Shown here: positions 44,465 through 56,789 of the stretch, piece by piece
Position numbering within the stretch: position 1 is the stretch's first letter
How the letters are laid out: each line of letters begins with the position of its first letter
From: Bosea sp. RAC05
GTDB lineage: Bacteria; Pseudomonadota; Alphaproteobacteria; Rhizobiales; Beijerinckiaceae
Direction of reading: 5' to 3'
NCBI RefSeq assembly: GCF_001713455.1
Contig: NZ_CP016464.1
Location: 1,722,001-1,786,000, forward strand
DNA: 64,000 bases
Notes under the pieces: generated by a model
Told to the model about the DNA's origin: nothing
Database searches by the model: none
Seen by the model: the letters and a program-made list of their open reading frames with translations, nothing else
Program-made: the position numbers and the translations under genes

Positions 44465-44695
44465 ATGGCCGTCGTCATCTCCCTCGCGTCCCGGCTGCGG
44501 ACGCAATCGCCGCAAGCCCGGACCGAGCGTCCGGAGGCCGCGGCGATCCTGTTTTTCACCGGCGTCCGCTACGAGCGTGAGGCCGAGCCCGTTGCCGCCG
44601 ATCCGGTGGTGCGGCGGCGCTCGCGCGCACTGGCCACAAGCGCCGGCCGTCCGAAGCGGGCCAAGAAGGCGACCAGCGCCCGGCAGCCGGCGTGA
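44465..44695 (+). CDS. Small basic protein of unknown function
   Basis: 76 residues with AILFFTGVRYEREAEP at the centre and a Lys/Arg-rich end. GGAGG sits 6 nt before the ATG, giving a convincing start. Its stop is overlapped by the GTG of the next gene (GTGA), so it is expressed with it. No family identified with certainty. Confidence 0.65.
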   Translation: MAVVISLASRLRTQSPQARTERPEAAAILFFTGVRYEREAEPVAADPVVRRRSRALATSAGRPKRAKKATSARQPA

Positions 44696-45468
44696 CGCAG
44701 CTCGCGCGTCTTGCAGGCGGACCCGCTGCGCGGGCCGCGGCCCTGTCTGTGCTGCTCGCCACGGGCGCGTGCACCGGCGATCTCGGCCGCCCGCGGCAGG
44801 ACATCTTCAGCCAGGTGCTGGCGCCGCAGGCCGGCTTCTGGTCGGCGACGGCGCGGGGCGAGGCCGCCTCGCATTTCCGCTTCACCGACGATGAGGAGCA
44901 ATTGCGCGACCGCGCCTGGCGCTTCGTCATGCCGAGCCACGAGAAAAGCACCTTCCAGCGCCGCGTCTCCGACCTCGCCCATGCGCGCATCCTGCCGGCC
45001 CAGATGCAGTCCAGCGCGAAGTCCGACTATTTCAACGCCCTGACCGGCGGCTCCTTCGCCTCGCAGGCCTCGCGCTATGCCCGCCTCGCCGAGGACGCCA
45101 ATGCCGACCGCCTCCTGATCGGGCCGTTCCGCGCCAACGCCATGCGCGTCGTGGCGGCGGACCGCGTGCGGATGCGGACGGCCGAGAGCTCGCCCGAAGT
45201 CGCGCCCTCGCAGATCGATCCGGCCCAGGCCCGCGTCGTCGAGAACGAGGGGCTGATCCTCTGGGTCTGCGAGCGTGTCGGCTTCCGCATCGAAAGCTAT
45301 CGCTACGCGCTCGCCAATCTCGTGGTCGAGATGCCGTCGCGGGAGGCGATCCGGGCCGAGCGGGCCATCATGGCGCTGGAGGCCGAGGCCGGCCCGCTGT
45401 GCAAGATGCCGCTGATCGGCGTCTTCGGGGGCGAGGGCGACAAGGCGCCGGTCGTCTACAAGGGCTGA
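44692..45468 (+). CDS. Exported (probable lipoprotein) protein of unknown function
   Basis: 258 residues. A hydrophobic N-terminus ends in ALSVLLATGACTGD, a possible but non-ideal lipobox. The mature part is helical with a FRFTDDEEQLRDRAWRFV block (about 60-80) and RLLIGPFRANAMRVVAADRV; one late Cys pair region (WVCER, GPLCKMP). GTG start at 44692 by overlap with the previous stop. It looks like an envelope protein conserved in rhizobia; function not known. Confidence 0.65.
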   Translation: MTQLARLAGGPAARAAALSVLLATGACTGDLGRPRQDIFSQVLAPQAGFWSATARGEAASHFRFTDDEEQLRDRAWRFVMPSHEKSTFQRRVSDLAHARILPAQMQSSAKSDYFNALTGGSFASQASRYARLAEDANADRLLIGPFRANAMRVVAADRVRMRTAESSPEVAPSQIDPAQARVVENEGLILWVCERVGFRIESYRYALANLVVEMPSREAIRAERAIMALEAEAGPLCKMPLIGVFGGEGDKAPVVYKG

Positions 45469-45471
45469 GGT

Positions 45472-46104
45472 TCAGTCCGCCATGCCGCAGGCGACGCCGC
45501 TCGCCAGGGCCTCGGCATCGGCCCGGTCCGACGGCAGGCGCGCCAGCACGCGCACGACGATGAGACCCTGCTCGCTGTCCGAGACGACCCGCAATTCGCG
45601 CGCGGCTTCGCCCTCCTCGTCACGCGCGACGCGTTCGTCGCGCTGCTCCTCCGTCATCACCACGAACTCGACGACACCGCGCACAGCGGCGCGGTCGGTG
45701 ATCGCGTAGACGACCCCGCCGCCCTGGCGATGCAGCGTCAGGCCGAGCGGCAGCGTGCCGACGCGGGCGACGACCCGCATCGGCCCGGGGCGGAGGTCAT
45801 AGCTGCAGATGGCGGTGACGGTCGCGGGATCGGCCTCGCGCGGCAGCGGCAGACCGCGCGGATCGCTGGCGATCAGCTCGGCCTGCCCGCCGGTGCCGAG
45901 CGTGCCATAGGCATGGGCGGCGTCGCTGGTCGAGAGGGCCGGGATCATCAGGATGGTGACGATATGGACGATGCCGGCGAGCACGAGACCGGCGGCGGTC
46001 GCCAGCAGCAGGCTGCGCAGCGAGGCGCCGAGACGCGCCGCCAGCGGGATCCGTCCTGCGGCCGGTGTTCTCCGGGGCTCCAGCGTCGGGTCGGCGGCGC
46101 TCAT
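45472..46104 (-). CDS. DUF1254-like membrane protein
   Basis: 210 residues. One N-terminal membrane helix (about 26-50, LLLATAAGLVLAGIVHIVTI), then LMIPALSTSDAAHAYGTLGT and a beta-rich domain with SYDLRPGPMRVVARVGTLPL. This matches the short, split form of DUF1254 usually paired with DUF1214, as here. ATG at 46104 overlaps the stop of the DUF1214 gene by ATGA. The long open frame upstream to 47001 is a shadow and is not used. Function unknown. Confidence 0.75.
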   Translation of the reverse strand: MSAADPTLEPRRTPAAGRIPLAARLGASLRSLLLATAAGLVLAGIVHIVTILMIPALSTSDAAHAYGTLGTGGQAELIASDPRGLPLPREADPATVTAICSYDLRPGPMRVVARVGTLPLGLTLHRQGGGVVYAITDRAAVRGVVEFVVMTEEQRDERVARDEEGEAARELRVVSDSEQGLIVVRVLARLPSDRADAEALASGVACGMAD

Positions 46105-46676
46105 GAGCAGTCGATCCGGGCGATGCGCGGCAGGCTCTCCGCCCGCGTCTCGCCGGCCTGGGTGGCGATCGGCGTGTCGTAGAGCCGCAGGCGGAACTGG
46201 AAGCGTCCGCTCGCCGGGAGGGGGAGCCAGTCGCCGGCCTGGGGCCAGGAGGCTGCCGCGATGCGCAAGCCGCCGTCTTCTGCGCGCACCACCTCGGCGT
46301 CGGTGAAGCCGCTGCGGTCGAGCGGCAGGCGGAAAGCGCGCCCGTCGGAGTCGGTGACGCTCAGCGTCCAGCCGCGCGTCGTCGGGATCTGGCCGGTGAG
46401 CCGATAACGGCAGCGCCCATCGAGCCCGCGGCCTTCGTCGTCCCGCTCGGCGATCAGCTCGAGCCCCTCGCCCGCGCCCAGCGGCAGATGCACGCCGCGG
46501 GCGAGATAGGCCCGCAGATAGGGGTCGATGTCGCGGCTGCCGCTCCGGGGCCAGGCCGCCCAGGGGCCGATCTCGACCATCCCGAGCAGAGGCCGCCCGG
46601 CCACGGCGAAATGGGCCGAGGCCAGCCCCAGCCCGGCGCCGAGCGCAATCACATAGGCCAGATGGACGACTCGCAA
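46101..46676 (-). CDS. DUF1214 domain-containing protein
   Basis: 191 residues. An N-terminal hydrophobic segment (YVIALGAGLGLASAHFAV) is followed by the DUF1214 domain, with RCRYRLTGQIPTTRGWTLSV and FQFRLRLYDTP. The start is TTG at 46676 with AAGG 7 nt upstream; a TTG at 46748 is the alternative. The protein is probably anchored with its domain in the periplasm. It is translationally coupled to the DUF1254-like gene downstream. Family function unresolved. Confidence 0.78.
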   Translation of the reverse strand: MRVVHLAYVIALGAGLGLASAHFAVAGRPLLGMVEIGPWAAWPRSGSRDIDPYLRAYLARGVHLPLGAGEGLELIAERDDEGRGLDGRCRYRLTGQIPTTRGWTLSVTDSDGRAFRLPLDRSGFTDAEVVRAEDGGLRIAAASWPQAGDWLPLPASGRFQFRLRLYDTPIATQAGETRAESLPRIARIDCS

Positions 46677-46765
46677 TGCCCTGCCTTCGGAAGCGACCGT
46701 CCGCGGGGGACGGCGCGCGAGTTGAACCAGCCGGCGCCGGCCCGTCAACCGGACGCCCGCCGCGG

Positions 46766-48994
46766 TCAGCGGATGGCGCTGTTGCCGCCCGACGCGGACA
46801 CGTCGCGGATGCCGACCTGCACGGGGGTGGTGGCGCGGCGGGGGGGCTCGATCGTCTTGAACATCGCGCCCACCGCCGACAGCACCTCGAAGGACTGCCG
46901 CGGCATGTGGCCGGCACCCGGCCCCGAACCGGCCGCGGTGGCGGCCGCGGGGACCTGCGCCTTCGCGACCGTCGCGGCCTTGGGGTCCGGCGGCGCCACA
47001 CCCGGAATCGGCTTCAGCTCGAGCCCGCGATGGGCGAACTGCATGATCTCCTTGAAGGTCATGGCCGGCAGCGAGCCGCCGGTCATGTTCGCGGTTTCCG
47101 ACGAATCGTCGTTGCCGTACCAGACCGCGCCGACGAGGTTGCCGGAGTAGCCGACATACCAGGCGTCCTTGTAGCCGTTGGTCGTGCCGGTCTTGCCGGC
47201 GGTGACGACACCCTCCAGAGCGGCGCGCCGGCCCGTGCCCTCGGTCGGCACCTTCGACAGCATGAAGTTCATGTCCTGCGCCACCTGCGTGCTCAGCACG
47301 CGGGCCGCTTCCGGCTCGTCGCGGTCATGCCGGTAGATGACGTCGCCATGCGAGTTGCGGATCTCGATCGCCGCATAGGGCCGCGCGCGCTGGCCGCCAT
47401 TGGCGAAGACGGCATAGCCCGCCGCCATGTCGAGGACCGTGACCTCGGCCGCGCCGATCGGCAGCGACACGGTGTCGGTCAGAGGCGAGTTGAGGCCCAT
47501 CGCCCGGCTGGTCTCGATGATCTTCAGCCGCCCGATCCGGGCCGCGCGCGCGACATGCGTCTCGCCGGTGGCCTGGCCGAGCGCGATCGACATCTGCACC
47601 GGGATCGTGTTGATCGACTTCGCCAGCGCCACCGTCAGCGGCATCGAGCCCGCGAAGGAGCGCCCGTAATTGTTGGGGCACCAGTTGCCGATGCAGACCG
47701 GCCGGTCGCTGACGACCGTGTTCGGCTTGTAGAGCCCCGCCTGCATCGCCGCCGCGTAGACGAAGGGCTTGAAGGACGAGCCGGGCTGCCGCAGGCTCGC
47801 GGTCGCGCGGTTGAACTGGCTGGCGCCATAATCGCGCCCGCCGACCAGCGCGCGCACCGCGCCGTCCGTCTCGAGGACCGCCGTCGCCGCCTGCTTGGCA
47901 CGGTAGCCTGGCCCATATTGGCGCAGAATCGACTCGATCGCCTCGTCGGCCCGTTCCTGAATGGCCGGATCATGCGGCGTCTTCACCGTCAGCACCCGAT
48001 CGGGGCCGATCTTGCCGTCGTCGGCGAGGCGGCGGATCTCGTCGAAGGCCCAGTCCAGGTAATAGTCCGGGCTGGTGTCCCGGCGCCGGTCGATCGGCGT
48101 GGCGGGGTTGCGCTTGGCGCTGTCGACCTGACCCGCCGTCATGAAGCCGGCATCGACCATGGCGTTGAGCACGTCGTTGGCGCGGGCGCGCGCTGCGGGC
48201 AGGTTGACGTGGGGGGCGTATTTGGTCGGGGCCTTGAACAGCCCGGCCAGCATCGCGGCCTCGGCCAGCGTGACGTCACGCACCGACTTGCCGAAATAGT
48301 ACTCGGCCGCCGCCGCCACCCCGAAGGTGCCGCCGCCCATATAGGCGCGGTCGAGATAGAGCTTCAGGATCTCGTTCTTGGTCAGCCGCTGCTCGAGCCA
48401 GATCGCCAGGAAGGCTTCCTTGATCTTGCGGTCGAGCGAGCGCTCGTTGGTCAGGAAGAGGTTCTTGGCGAGCTGCTGCGTCAGCGAGGAGCCGCCCTGC
48501 ACGACGCCGGAGGCGCGCGCATTGACGGTCACGGCGCGCAGCGTGCCGATCAGGTCGATGCCGAAATGGTCGTAGAAGCGGCGGTCTTCCGTCGCCAGAA
48601 CCGCCTTGAGCAGATGGTCCGGCATCTCCTCCAGCTTCAGCGAGTCATCGTGCCGCGCGCCGCGATGGCCGAGTTCGGCGCCGTAGCGGTCGAGGAAGGT
48701 GACGGCGAAGACCTGGTGCTTCAGCGCCTCCTCGCGTCCCTCGTGAAAGGAGGGGATGGCGAGCGCCAGCACGACCAGCGAGCCGGCGATGCCGACATTC
48801 AGCCCCTCGCTGGCGAACTCGGCCGCGAGCCTCTGCCCGCCGGTGACGGTCAGCCGGTCCATGAAGCTGCGGATGCGCTCGTAGAGTTCGCCGGCGCGGC
48901 GCGCAGCGCCCCACAGGCCGGCGTCGGCCCATGAGTCGACCGCCAGCGCGAAGCGCTTCAGTCGGGTCGTCCAGCCTGTCTTCCTGAACTCCAT
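46766..48994 (-). CDS. Penicillin-binding protein 1A (class A, bifunctional)
   Basis: 742 residues. One N-terminal membrane helix (about 67-85), then a GT51 transglycosylase with VLATEDRRFYDHFGIDLIGT and QGGSSLTQQLAKNLFLTNER, then a transpeptidase with SXXK (GSSFKPFVYA), SxN (KSINTIPV) and KTG (VTAGKTGTTNGYKDAWYVGY). It polymerises and cross-links peptidoglycan at the inner membrane. C-terminal Pro/Ala tail of about 70 residues. The DUF1214 gene follows on the same strand after 89 bp. Confidence 0.95.
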   Translation of the reverse strand: MEFRKTGWTTRLKRFALAVDSWADAGLWGAARRAGELYERIRSFMDRLTVTGGQRLAAEFASEGLNVGIAGSLVVLALAIPSFHEGREEALKHQVFAVTFLDRYGAELGHRGARHDDSLKLEEMPDHLLKAVLATEDRRFYDHFGIDLIGTLRAVTVNARASGVVQGGSSLTQQLAKNLFLTNERSLDRKIKEAFLAIWLEQRLTKNEILKLYLDRAYMGGGTFGVAAAAEYYFGKSVRDVTLAEAAMLAGLFKAPTKYAPHVNLPAARARANDVLNAMVDAGFMTAGQVDSAKRNPATPIDRRRDTSPDYYLDWAFDEIRRLADDGKIGPDRVLTVKTPHDPAIQERADEAIESILRQYGPGYRAKQAATAVLETDGAVRALVGGRDYGASQFNRATASLRQPGSSFKPFVYAAAMQAGLYKPNTVVSDRPVCIGNWCPNNYGRSFAGSMPLTVALAKSINTIPVQMSIALGQATGETHVARAARIGRLKIIETSRAMGLNSPLTDTVSLPIGAAEVTVLDMAAGYAVFANGGQRARPYAAIEIRNSHGDVIYRHDRDEPEAARVLSTQVAQDMNFMLSKVPTEGTGRRAALEGVVTAGKTGTTNGYKDAWYVGYSGNLVGAVWYGNDDSSETANMTGGSLPAMTFKEIMQFAHRGLELKPIPGVAPPDPKAATVAKAQVPAAATAAGSGPGAGHMPRQSFEVLSAVGAMFKTIEPPRRATTPVQVGIRDVSASGGNSAIR

Positions 48995-49273
48995 CGCCGT
49001 CCTGGCATCCCGATGAGAGCCGTCGACCTGGAAGTCGATGGCCTAGCCCTGCCGCGCTCCCGTCAGCCCGCCACCATAATCCGGCCGGCTGCCGAGTACA
49101 TATCGTCTCTTCGCCGCGGCGTAAGAGGCCCGCCGCATTTTGGCAGGAACAGCAGATTCCTTGCCACGGCGCCTGTTCCGTTTCGGCACGCAGCCCGGAT
49201 ACGAGTCAGGGCCGGCGACGGATGCATAACCGCCCGCGCTTCCATCCCGGCCGGCTCCATCGCATAAGGCCCC

Positions 49274-49768
49274 ATGGTCGACGATCCCAACCCCGACGAG
49301 CCCTTCTGGCGCACCACCCCGCTCGAGGCGATGAATCGCGAGCAGTGGGAATCGCTCTGCGACGGCTGCGGCCGCTGCTGTCTGGTCAAGCTGCAGGACG
49401 AGGACACCGACGCCATCCTGGCGACGGATATCGGCTGCCGCCTGTTCGATGCCGACACCTGCCGCTGCAAGGACTACGTCAACCGCTCGACGAAGGTGCC
49501 CGACTGCGTGACGCTGACGCCGCATGACGTCCGCACGCTGCCCTGGCTGCCGCCGACCTGCGCCTATCGGCTGGTGGCCGAGGGGCGCGACCTGCCTTGG
49601 TGGCACCCGCTGGTCTCGGGCGACCCGGAGACGGTGGTCGAGGCCGGTGTCGCGGTCCGCGGCCGTGTCTATGCGAGCGAGGACGACGTCCCCGATGAGG
49701 ACGTGCCGGACCGGATCGTCACCTGGCCCCTGCGCTGGCCCAAGAAAGCGAGGGCGGTGGGCCGCTGA
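49274..49768 (+). CDS. YcgN family cysteine-cluster protein (UPF0260)
   Basis: 164 residues with the clustered cysteines typical of UPF0260: [14 protein letters not shown], then [14 protein letters not shown] and PDCVTL. These probably bind zinc or an iron-sulfur cluster; enzymatic activity has not been shown for the family. [14 protein letters not shown] ends the conserved part. Monocistronic, ahead of ppdK. Confidence 0.9.
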   Translation: MVDDPNPDEPFWRTTPLEAMNREQWESLCDGCGRCCLVKLQDEDTDAILATDIGCRLFDADTCRCKDYVNRSTKVPDCVTLTPHDVRTLPWLPPTCAYRLVAEGRDLPWWHPLVSGDPETVVEAGVAVRGRVYASEDDVPDEDVPDRIVTWPLRWPKKARAVGR

Positions 49769-49925
49769 CGCCGCACGGCGCGGCCCCGACCCTTTCGGCT
49801 CATTGATTGTTCATCCGCTTTTCGGCATGACCACGCCGCTGCGCCTTTGTTGCGGCGCACGCGAACCATTCGCCGGCGGCTGCGTTCTTGCGCATGGTCG
49901 GTCGTGACGTGAAGGGGCTGGGACG

Positions 49926-52610
<2,685 letters not shown>

Positions 52611-52687
52611 GGCGGGGCAGCGGTACGGCGCCTCGCCAGGGCATCGGCACGCCAGGGGCGCCTTCAGCCTCGCATCGGGTGACGGCT

Positions 52688-53302
52688 TTACCGCCTCGCC
52701 ACGGCCTGGGCCGCAAGCGCCGCAATCTGGCGCAGCCTCGCTTGATAGGTTTCCAGCGACGGCTGCGGCCCCATCTTCGCGCCGATCGCCGCGTGGGCGA
52801 TCGTTTCGACGATCTGTTCGGCCTTGAGCGCTCCCAGCGAGACCTCTCCCGAGGCGGCCGCTTGCGTCAGGAGCGCCGTCGCATGGCTGCAGAAGATGTG
52901 CTCGAAAGCCTGCGCTTCCCGCGTCGCGATGCTCGCCATCACCGTCTTGAGCTCGAGCAGATGTTCGCCATCGCCGAAAGCGGCATAGCCTGCGCCGAAA
53001 TGCGCGAGCATCAGCGCTGAAAGCTTGTCGGGAAGGGGCAGGGGCTGCGCCATCACGGCTTCGCAGCGGGCGGCGACCTGCGCCAGAAACCGCGCCATCA
53101 TCGCCCGGAAGACATCGTCCTTGCCCTTGAAGTGCAGATAGATCGTCGCCTTGGCGAGGCCGGCCTCGCGCGCGATGTCGTCCATCGAACTGCGCTTGAA
53201 TCCATAGCGCGCAAACCGGCGAAGCGCCGCGTCGGCAATCTGTTCGATCCGGGTCACCGCCTCGTCGTGCGGCGCCGGGGCACATTCTCGTGAGCCGTCC
53301 AT
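52688..53302 (-). CDS. TetR family transcriptional regulator
   Basis: 204 residues. The N-terminal helix-turn-helix has ALRRFARYGFKRSSMDDIAR then EAGLAKATIYLHFKGKDDVF; the C-terminal half is the helical ligand/dimer domain. ATG at 53302. It is divergent from the iorAB-like genes, with a 7-7 inverted repeat between them (53345-53370), so it probably represses that operon and responds to an aromatic or N-heterocyclic inducer (inference). Confidence 0.9.
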   Translation of the reverse strand: MDGSRECAPAPHDEAVTRIEQIADAALRRFARYGFKRSSMDDIAREAGLAKATIYLHFKGKDDVFRAMMARFLAQVAARCEAVMAQPLPLPDKLSALMLAHFGAGYAAFGDGEHLLELKTVMASIATREAQAFEHIFCSHATALLTQAAASGEVSLGALKAEQIVETIAHAAIGAKMGPQPSLETYQARLRQIAALAAQAVARR

Positions 53303-53344
53303 TCTCACTCTTGACGGATTCCAGTCTTTGCGCGATCTACTGAA

Positions 53345-53370
53345 TGGACTGAATTGATACAAACAGTCCA
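53345..53370. promoter_or_regulatory. Inverted repeat, probable TetR operator
   Basis: TGGACTG (53345-53351) and CAGTCCA (53364-53370) are perfect inverted arms with a 12-nt spacer, 43 bp from the TetR start and 121 bp from iorA. Position and symmetry fit an operator controlling both divergent promoters. Confidence 0.6.
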
Positions 53371-53490
53371 ATTCGGCTGATCGCCACCGCGGTCGCCGTC
53401 GGACGCTATGCCGGATCGGGTTCTGACATAACCCCCCGCGACAGACCGACGTTCCGCTTCTTCACATCGTAATTCATCCACGAGGCAGCC

Positions 53491-53949
53491 ATGGCCCATA
53501 CACTCACCGTCAATGGACGCACCCACAGCGTCGATGTCGACGACGACACGCCCCTGCTCTGGGCGATCCGGGACAATCTCGGCCTGACCGGCACCAAATT
53601 CGGCTGCGGTATCGCCCAATGCGGCGCCTGCACGGTCTGGATCGACGGGCAGCCCGTGCGATCCTGCGTGACGCCCGTCTCTGCGGTCGATGGCAAGGTG
53701 ACGACGATCGAGGCGCTCGACAGCAAGGAGGCGAGGGCGGTCCAGGCTGCCTGGGACACAATCGACGTGCCGCAATGCGGCTATTGCCAGTCCGGCCAGG
53801 TGATGAGCGCGGTGGCCCTGCTCAAGGACAATCCCAAGCCCAGCGACAGCGACATCGACGCCGCCATGAACGGCAACATCTGCCGCTGCGCCACTTACGC
53901 CCGCATCCGGACGGCCATCCACGCCGCCGCCCGCACCCTGGAGGGTTGA
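53491..53949 (+). CDS. [2Fe-2S] small subunit of a molybdenum hydroxylase (iorA-like)
   Basis: 152 residues, the normal length. The first cluster lies in [20 protein letters not shown], with its fourth Cys next to it; the second in [14 protein letters not shown] and [10 protein letters not shown]. It passes electrons from the molybdopterin subunit. IorA-type proteins pair with isoquinoline 1-oxidoreductase beta chains or aldehyde oxidases. The next gene starts 3 nt after the stop. Confidence 0.93.
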   Translation: MAHTLTVNGRTHSVDVDDDTPLLWAIRDNLGLTGTKFGCGIAQCGACTVWIDGQPVRSCVTPVSAVDGKVTTIEALDSKEARAVQAAWDTIDVPQCGYCQSGQVMSAVALLKDNPKPSDSDIDAAMNGNICRCATYARIRTAIHAAARTLEG

Positions 53950-53951
53950 GC

Positions 53952-56108
53952 ATGACCGCCCACGATCTCACACTCTCGCGCCGCTCTCTGCTGGCCGGCG
54001 CCGGCGGCCTCGTCATCGCGCTCCACCTGCCCAAGGCGGCGCGCGCCCAGCAGGCGCCCGGCGCCGCGACCTTCGCGCCCAACGCCTTCATCCGCGTCGC
54101 GGCCGACAGCAGCGTCACCGTCCTCGTCAAGCATATCGAGTTCGGGCAGGGGCCCTTCACCGGGCTTGCCACACTCGTCGCCGAGGAGATGGACGCCGAC
54201 TGGAGCCAGATGCGCGCCGAGCACGCGCCCGCCGACGTCAAGCTCTATGCCAACCTCGCCTTCGGCGTGCAGGGCACCGGCGGCTCCACCGCGATGGCCA
54301 ATTCCTTCGACCAGATCCGCAAGGCAGCCGCGACCGCCCGAATCATGCTGGTGCAGGCCGCCGCCCAGGCCTGGAAGGTGCCGGCCGGGGAGATCACCAT
54401 CGAGGCGGGCGTGCTCAAGCACGCATCGGGCAAGCAGGGCCGCTTCGGCGAGTTCGCCGAGGCCGCTGCGAAGCTGCCGGCTCCGGCCGACGCGCCCTTG
54501 AAGTCACCCGCCCAATACCGGCTGATCGGCAAGGAGGGTGCGGTCAAGCGCATCGACGGTGCCGACAAGGCCCGCGGCAAGGCGCAGTTCACCATCGACA
54601 TCAGCGCGCCCGGCATGCTGACCGTCGTCGTCGCCCGGCCGCCGCGCTTCGGCGGGAAGGTGGCGAGCTTCGATGCGACGGAGGCCCTCAAGATCAAGGG
54701 GGTCGTCGACGTCAAGCAGATCGGCTCGGGCGTCGCCGTCTACGGTCAGGGGATGTGGCCGGCGATCAAGGGCCGCGAGGCGTTGAAGGTCGTCTGGGAC
54801 GAGAGCGGAGCCGAGACACGCGGCAGCGCCGAACTCATCGCCGAGTACCGCGCGCTGGCCCGCACGCCGGGCACCGTCGCCGGAAACCATGGCGATGCGC
54901 AGGCCGTGCTCGCCAAGGCCGAGCGCGTGATCGAAGCCGAATACGTCTTTCCCTATCTGGCCCATGCGCCGATGGAGCCCCTCGACGGCTATCTCGAATG
55001 GAACGCGCAGGGCGCGCTCGCCCGCTTCGGCAGCCAGTTCCAGACCACCGAGCACATGACGATCGCCACCGTGCTCGGTCTCCCGCCCGAGACGGTCAGG
55101 CTCGAGACCATGCTGGCCGGCGGTTCCTTCGGGCGGCGCGCCCAGGTCAGCCAGCATCTGGCGGCGGAACTGGCCATGTGCGCCAAGGCGATCGGCCCCA
55201 ACCGGCCGGTCAAGCTGGTCTGGACCCGTGAGGACGACCTGATCGGCGGCCATTACCGCCCGCTCTTCGTCCACCGCCTGCGCGGCGCGGTGAAGGACGG
55301 CAAGATCACCGCCTGGACCAACAGCATCGTCGGCCAGTCCTTCTTCCTGGGCACGCCCTTCGAGGCGATGACCGTGAAGAACGGCATCGACGCGACGATG
55401 GTCGAGGGCGCTAATGAGCTGCCCTACGACGTCGCGGATTTCCGCTGCGAGGTCCACACGGCAAAGGTCGGAGTGCCCACCCTGTGGTGGCGCTCGGTCG
55501 GGCACACCCACACCGCCTATGCGGTCGAGTGTTTCATCGACGAACTGCTCCAGGCCGCGGGGCAGGACCCTGTCGCCGGGCGGCTTGCCCTGATGGGCAA
55601 GGAGCCGCGGCTGGCTGCCGTGCTGAAGGCTGTCGCGGAACTGGCGAAATGGACCGGTCCCGACGCCGGCAACGGCCGGGCGCGCGGCGTCGCGGTGGCG
55701 GAAAGCTTCGGCTCCTTCGTCGCCCAGATCGCCGAGGTCTCGATCGGACCCGACGGCGAGCCCAAGGTCCACAAGGTCTGGTGCGCGATCGATTGCGGCA
55801 TCGCGGTCAACCCCGACGTCATCCGCGCCCAGATGGAAGGCGGCATCGGCTTCGGCCTCGGCCATGCCCTCTATGGCGAGATCACGCTCGACAAGGGCAA
55901 GCCGGTGCAGACCAATTTCGACAGCTACCGCTCCCTGCGCTTCCAGGAGATGCCGGAGGTCGCGGTGGCGATCGTCGCCTCGACCGAGAAGCCGACCGGC
56001 GTCGGCGAGCCCGGCGTCCCGCCGATCGGCCCGGCGGTCGCCAACGCGCTCGCCCGGCTCGGCAAGGGGCGCCCGCGCCAGCTGCCGATGGTCGGCGGGA
56101 TGGTGTGA
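53952..56108 (+). CDS. Molybdopterin-binding large subunit (iorB-like)
   Basis: 718 residues. A twin-arginine signal (SRRSLLAGAGGLVIALHLPK) predicts Tat export of the folded enzyme with its small subunit. Molybdopterin-binding elements GVQGTGGSTAMANSFDQIRK, GGSFGRRAQVSQHLAAELAM and the catalytic-Glu-type GVGEPGVPPIGPAVANALAR are present. It would hydroxylate an N-heterocycle or aldehyde; isoquinoline itself is only one possibility. No cytochrome acceptor or XdhC-type insertase is adjacent. A strong hairpin follows. Confidence 0.92.
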   Translation: MTAHDLTLSRRSLLAGAGGLVIALHLPKAARAQQAPGAATFAPNAFIRVAADSSVTVLVKHIEFGQGPFTGLATLVAEEMDADWSQMRAEHAPADVKLYANLAFGVQGTGGSTAMANSFDQIRKAAATARIMLVQAAAQAWKVPAGEITIEAGVLKHASGKQGRFGEFAEAAAKLPAPADAPLKSPAQYRLIGKEGAVKRIDGADKARGKAQFTIDISAPGMLTVVVARPPRFGGKVASFDATEALKIKGVVDVKQIGSGVAVYGQGMWPAIKGREALKVVWDESGAETRGSAELIAEYRALARTPGTVAGNHGDAQAVLAKAERVIEAEYVFPYLAHAPMEPLDGYLEWNAQGALARFGSQFQTTEHMTIATVLGLPPETVRLETMLAGGSFGRRAQVSQHLAAELAMCAKAIGPNRPVKLVWTREDDLIGGHYRPLFVHRLRGAVKDGKITAWTNSIVGQSFFLGTPFEAMTVKNGIDATMVEGANELPYDVADFRCEVHTAKVGVPTLWWRSVGHTHTAYAVECFIDELLQAAGQDPVAGRLALMGKEPRLAAVLKAVAELAKWTGPDAGNGRARGVAVAESFGSFVAQIAEVSIGPDGEPKVHKVWCAIDCGIAVNPDVIRAQMEGGIGFGLGHALYGEITLDKGKPVQTNFDSYRSLRFQEMPEVAVAIVASTEKPTGVGEPGVPPIGPAVANALARLGKGRPRQLPMVGGMV

Positions 56109-56145
56109 GACGATAGCGGACGCCGAGGCGCCCGACCTGGCCGGG

Positions 56146-56177
56146 AGGCGGCAGGCTCACCTGAGCCTGCCGCCTTT
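56146..56177 (+). terminator. Strong hairpin after iorAB-like operon
   Basis: AGGCGGCAGGCTCA (56146-56159) pairs perfectly with TGAGCCTGCCGCCT (56162-56175), followed by only TT. Very stable, with a weak T-run. Confidence 0.65.
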
Positions 56178-56399
56178 CGCGTGCCGCGGCCATTCGCTGG
56201 ACCCGCGTTGCCTTTTGTGCTAGGGCTCCCCATGTAAGACGAGATGCGGCCGGGTTCTGGCCATCCTCCGCGCGGTTTTTTCCGGTCGGCGGGCACGATT
56301 CAGATCCACCACACATCGACTACGAGACCATGGCAGGCGTCCGCGCGCCGCGCTGTGTCTTTCCGATATACGCGGATCTGAAACGTAAGGACGACCAAT

Positions 56400-56609
56400 A
56401 TGAACAAGGGCACCGTCAAGTGGTTCAACGCCACCAAGGGCTACGGTTTCATCACCCCTGAGAACGGCGGGCAGGACGTGTTCGTCCACATCTCCGCCGT
56501 CGAGCGCGCCGGTCTGCGCGAGCTGGTCGAAGGCCAGGTCGTGTCGTTCGAGCTCGTCGCCGATCGCAAGACCGGCAAGTCCTCGGCCGGCAACCTCGCC
56601 GTCGCCTGA
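56400..56609 (+). CDS. Cold-shock protein
   Basis: 69-residue single cold-shock domain with RNP1-like [12 protein letters not shown] and RNP2-like [10 protein letters not shown]. It binds single-stranded RNA or DNA and acts as an RNA chaperone. TAAGGA (56386-56391) lies 8 nt before the ATG. The preceding leader of about 170 bp is long, as in many csp mRNAs. DEAD-box helicase and IF-1 genes follow on the same strand. Confidence 0.96.
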   Translation: MNKGTVKWFNATKGYGFITPENGGQDVFVHISAVERAGLRELVEGQVVSFELVADRKTGKSSAGNLAVA

Positions 56610-56624
56610 GGCAACCCAACGATC

Positions 56625-56649
56625 CAGGCCGGCCCCGCGCCGGCCTGGT
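56625..56649 (+). terminator. Hairpin after the cold-shock gene
   Basis: CCAGGCCGGC (56625-56634), loop CCCGC, GCCGGCCTGG (56640-56649), then TT. A perfect 10-bp stem but a poor T-run, so termination is possible but partial. Confidence 0.6.
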
Positions 56650-56789
56650 TCACCGACGACACCTTCCGGCGCTGTGGCTTAGCGGTTCGCCGGCGGGACA
56701 GATTCAATATTCAAAGGCCGGGCGCAATCCGGCGGCACAGCCGAGACCCACATGTGCCCCTTGCGTCACGGCGTCCGGAAAGACCTGTT

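Noticed and set aside
46676..48934. Plus-strand open frame of 752 codons opposite PBP1A
   Set aside because: PBP1A on the reverse strand has intact transglycosylase and transpeptidase motifs; the other frame has none.
53491..56108. Naming the operon as a proven isoquinoline 1-oxidoreductase
   Set aside because: The family match is good, but aldehyde oxidases and other N-heterocycle hydroxylases share the motifs; the substrate is not determinable from sequence.
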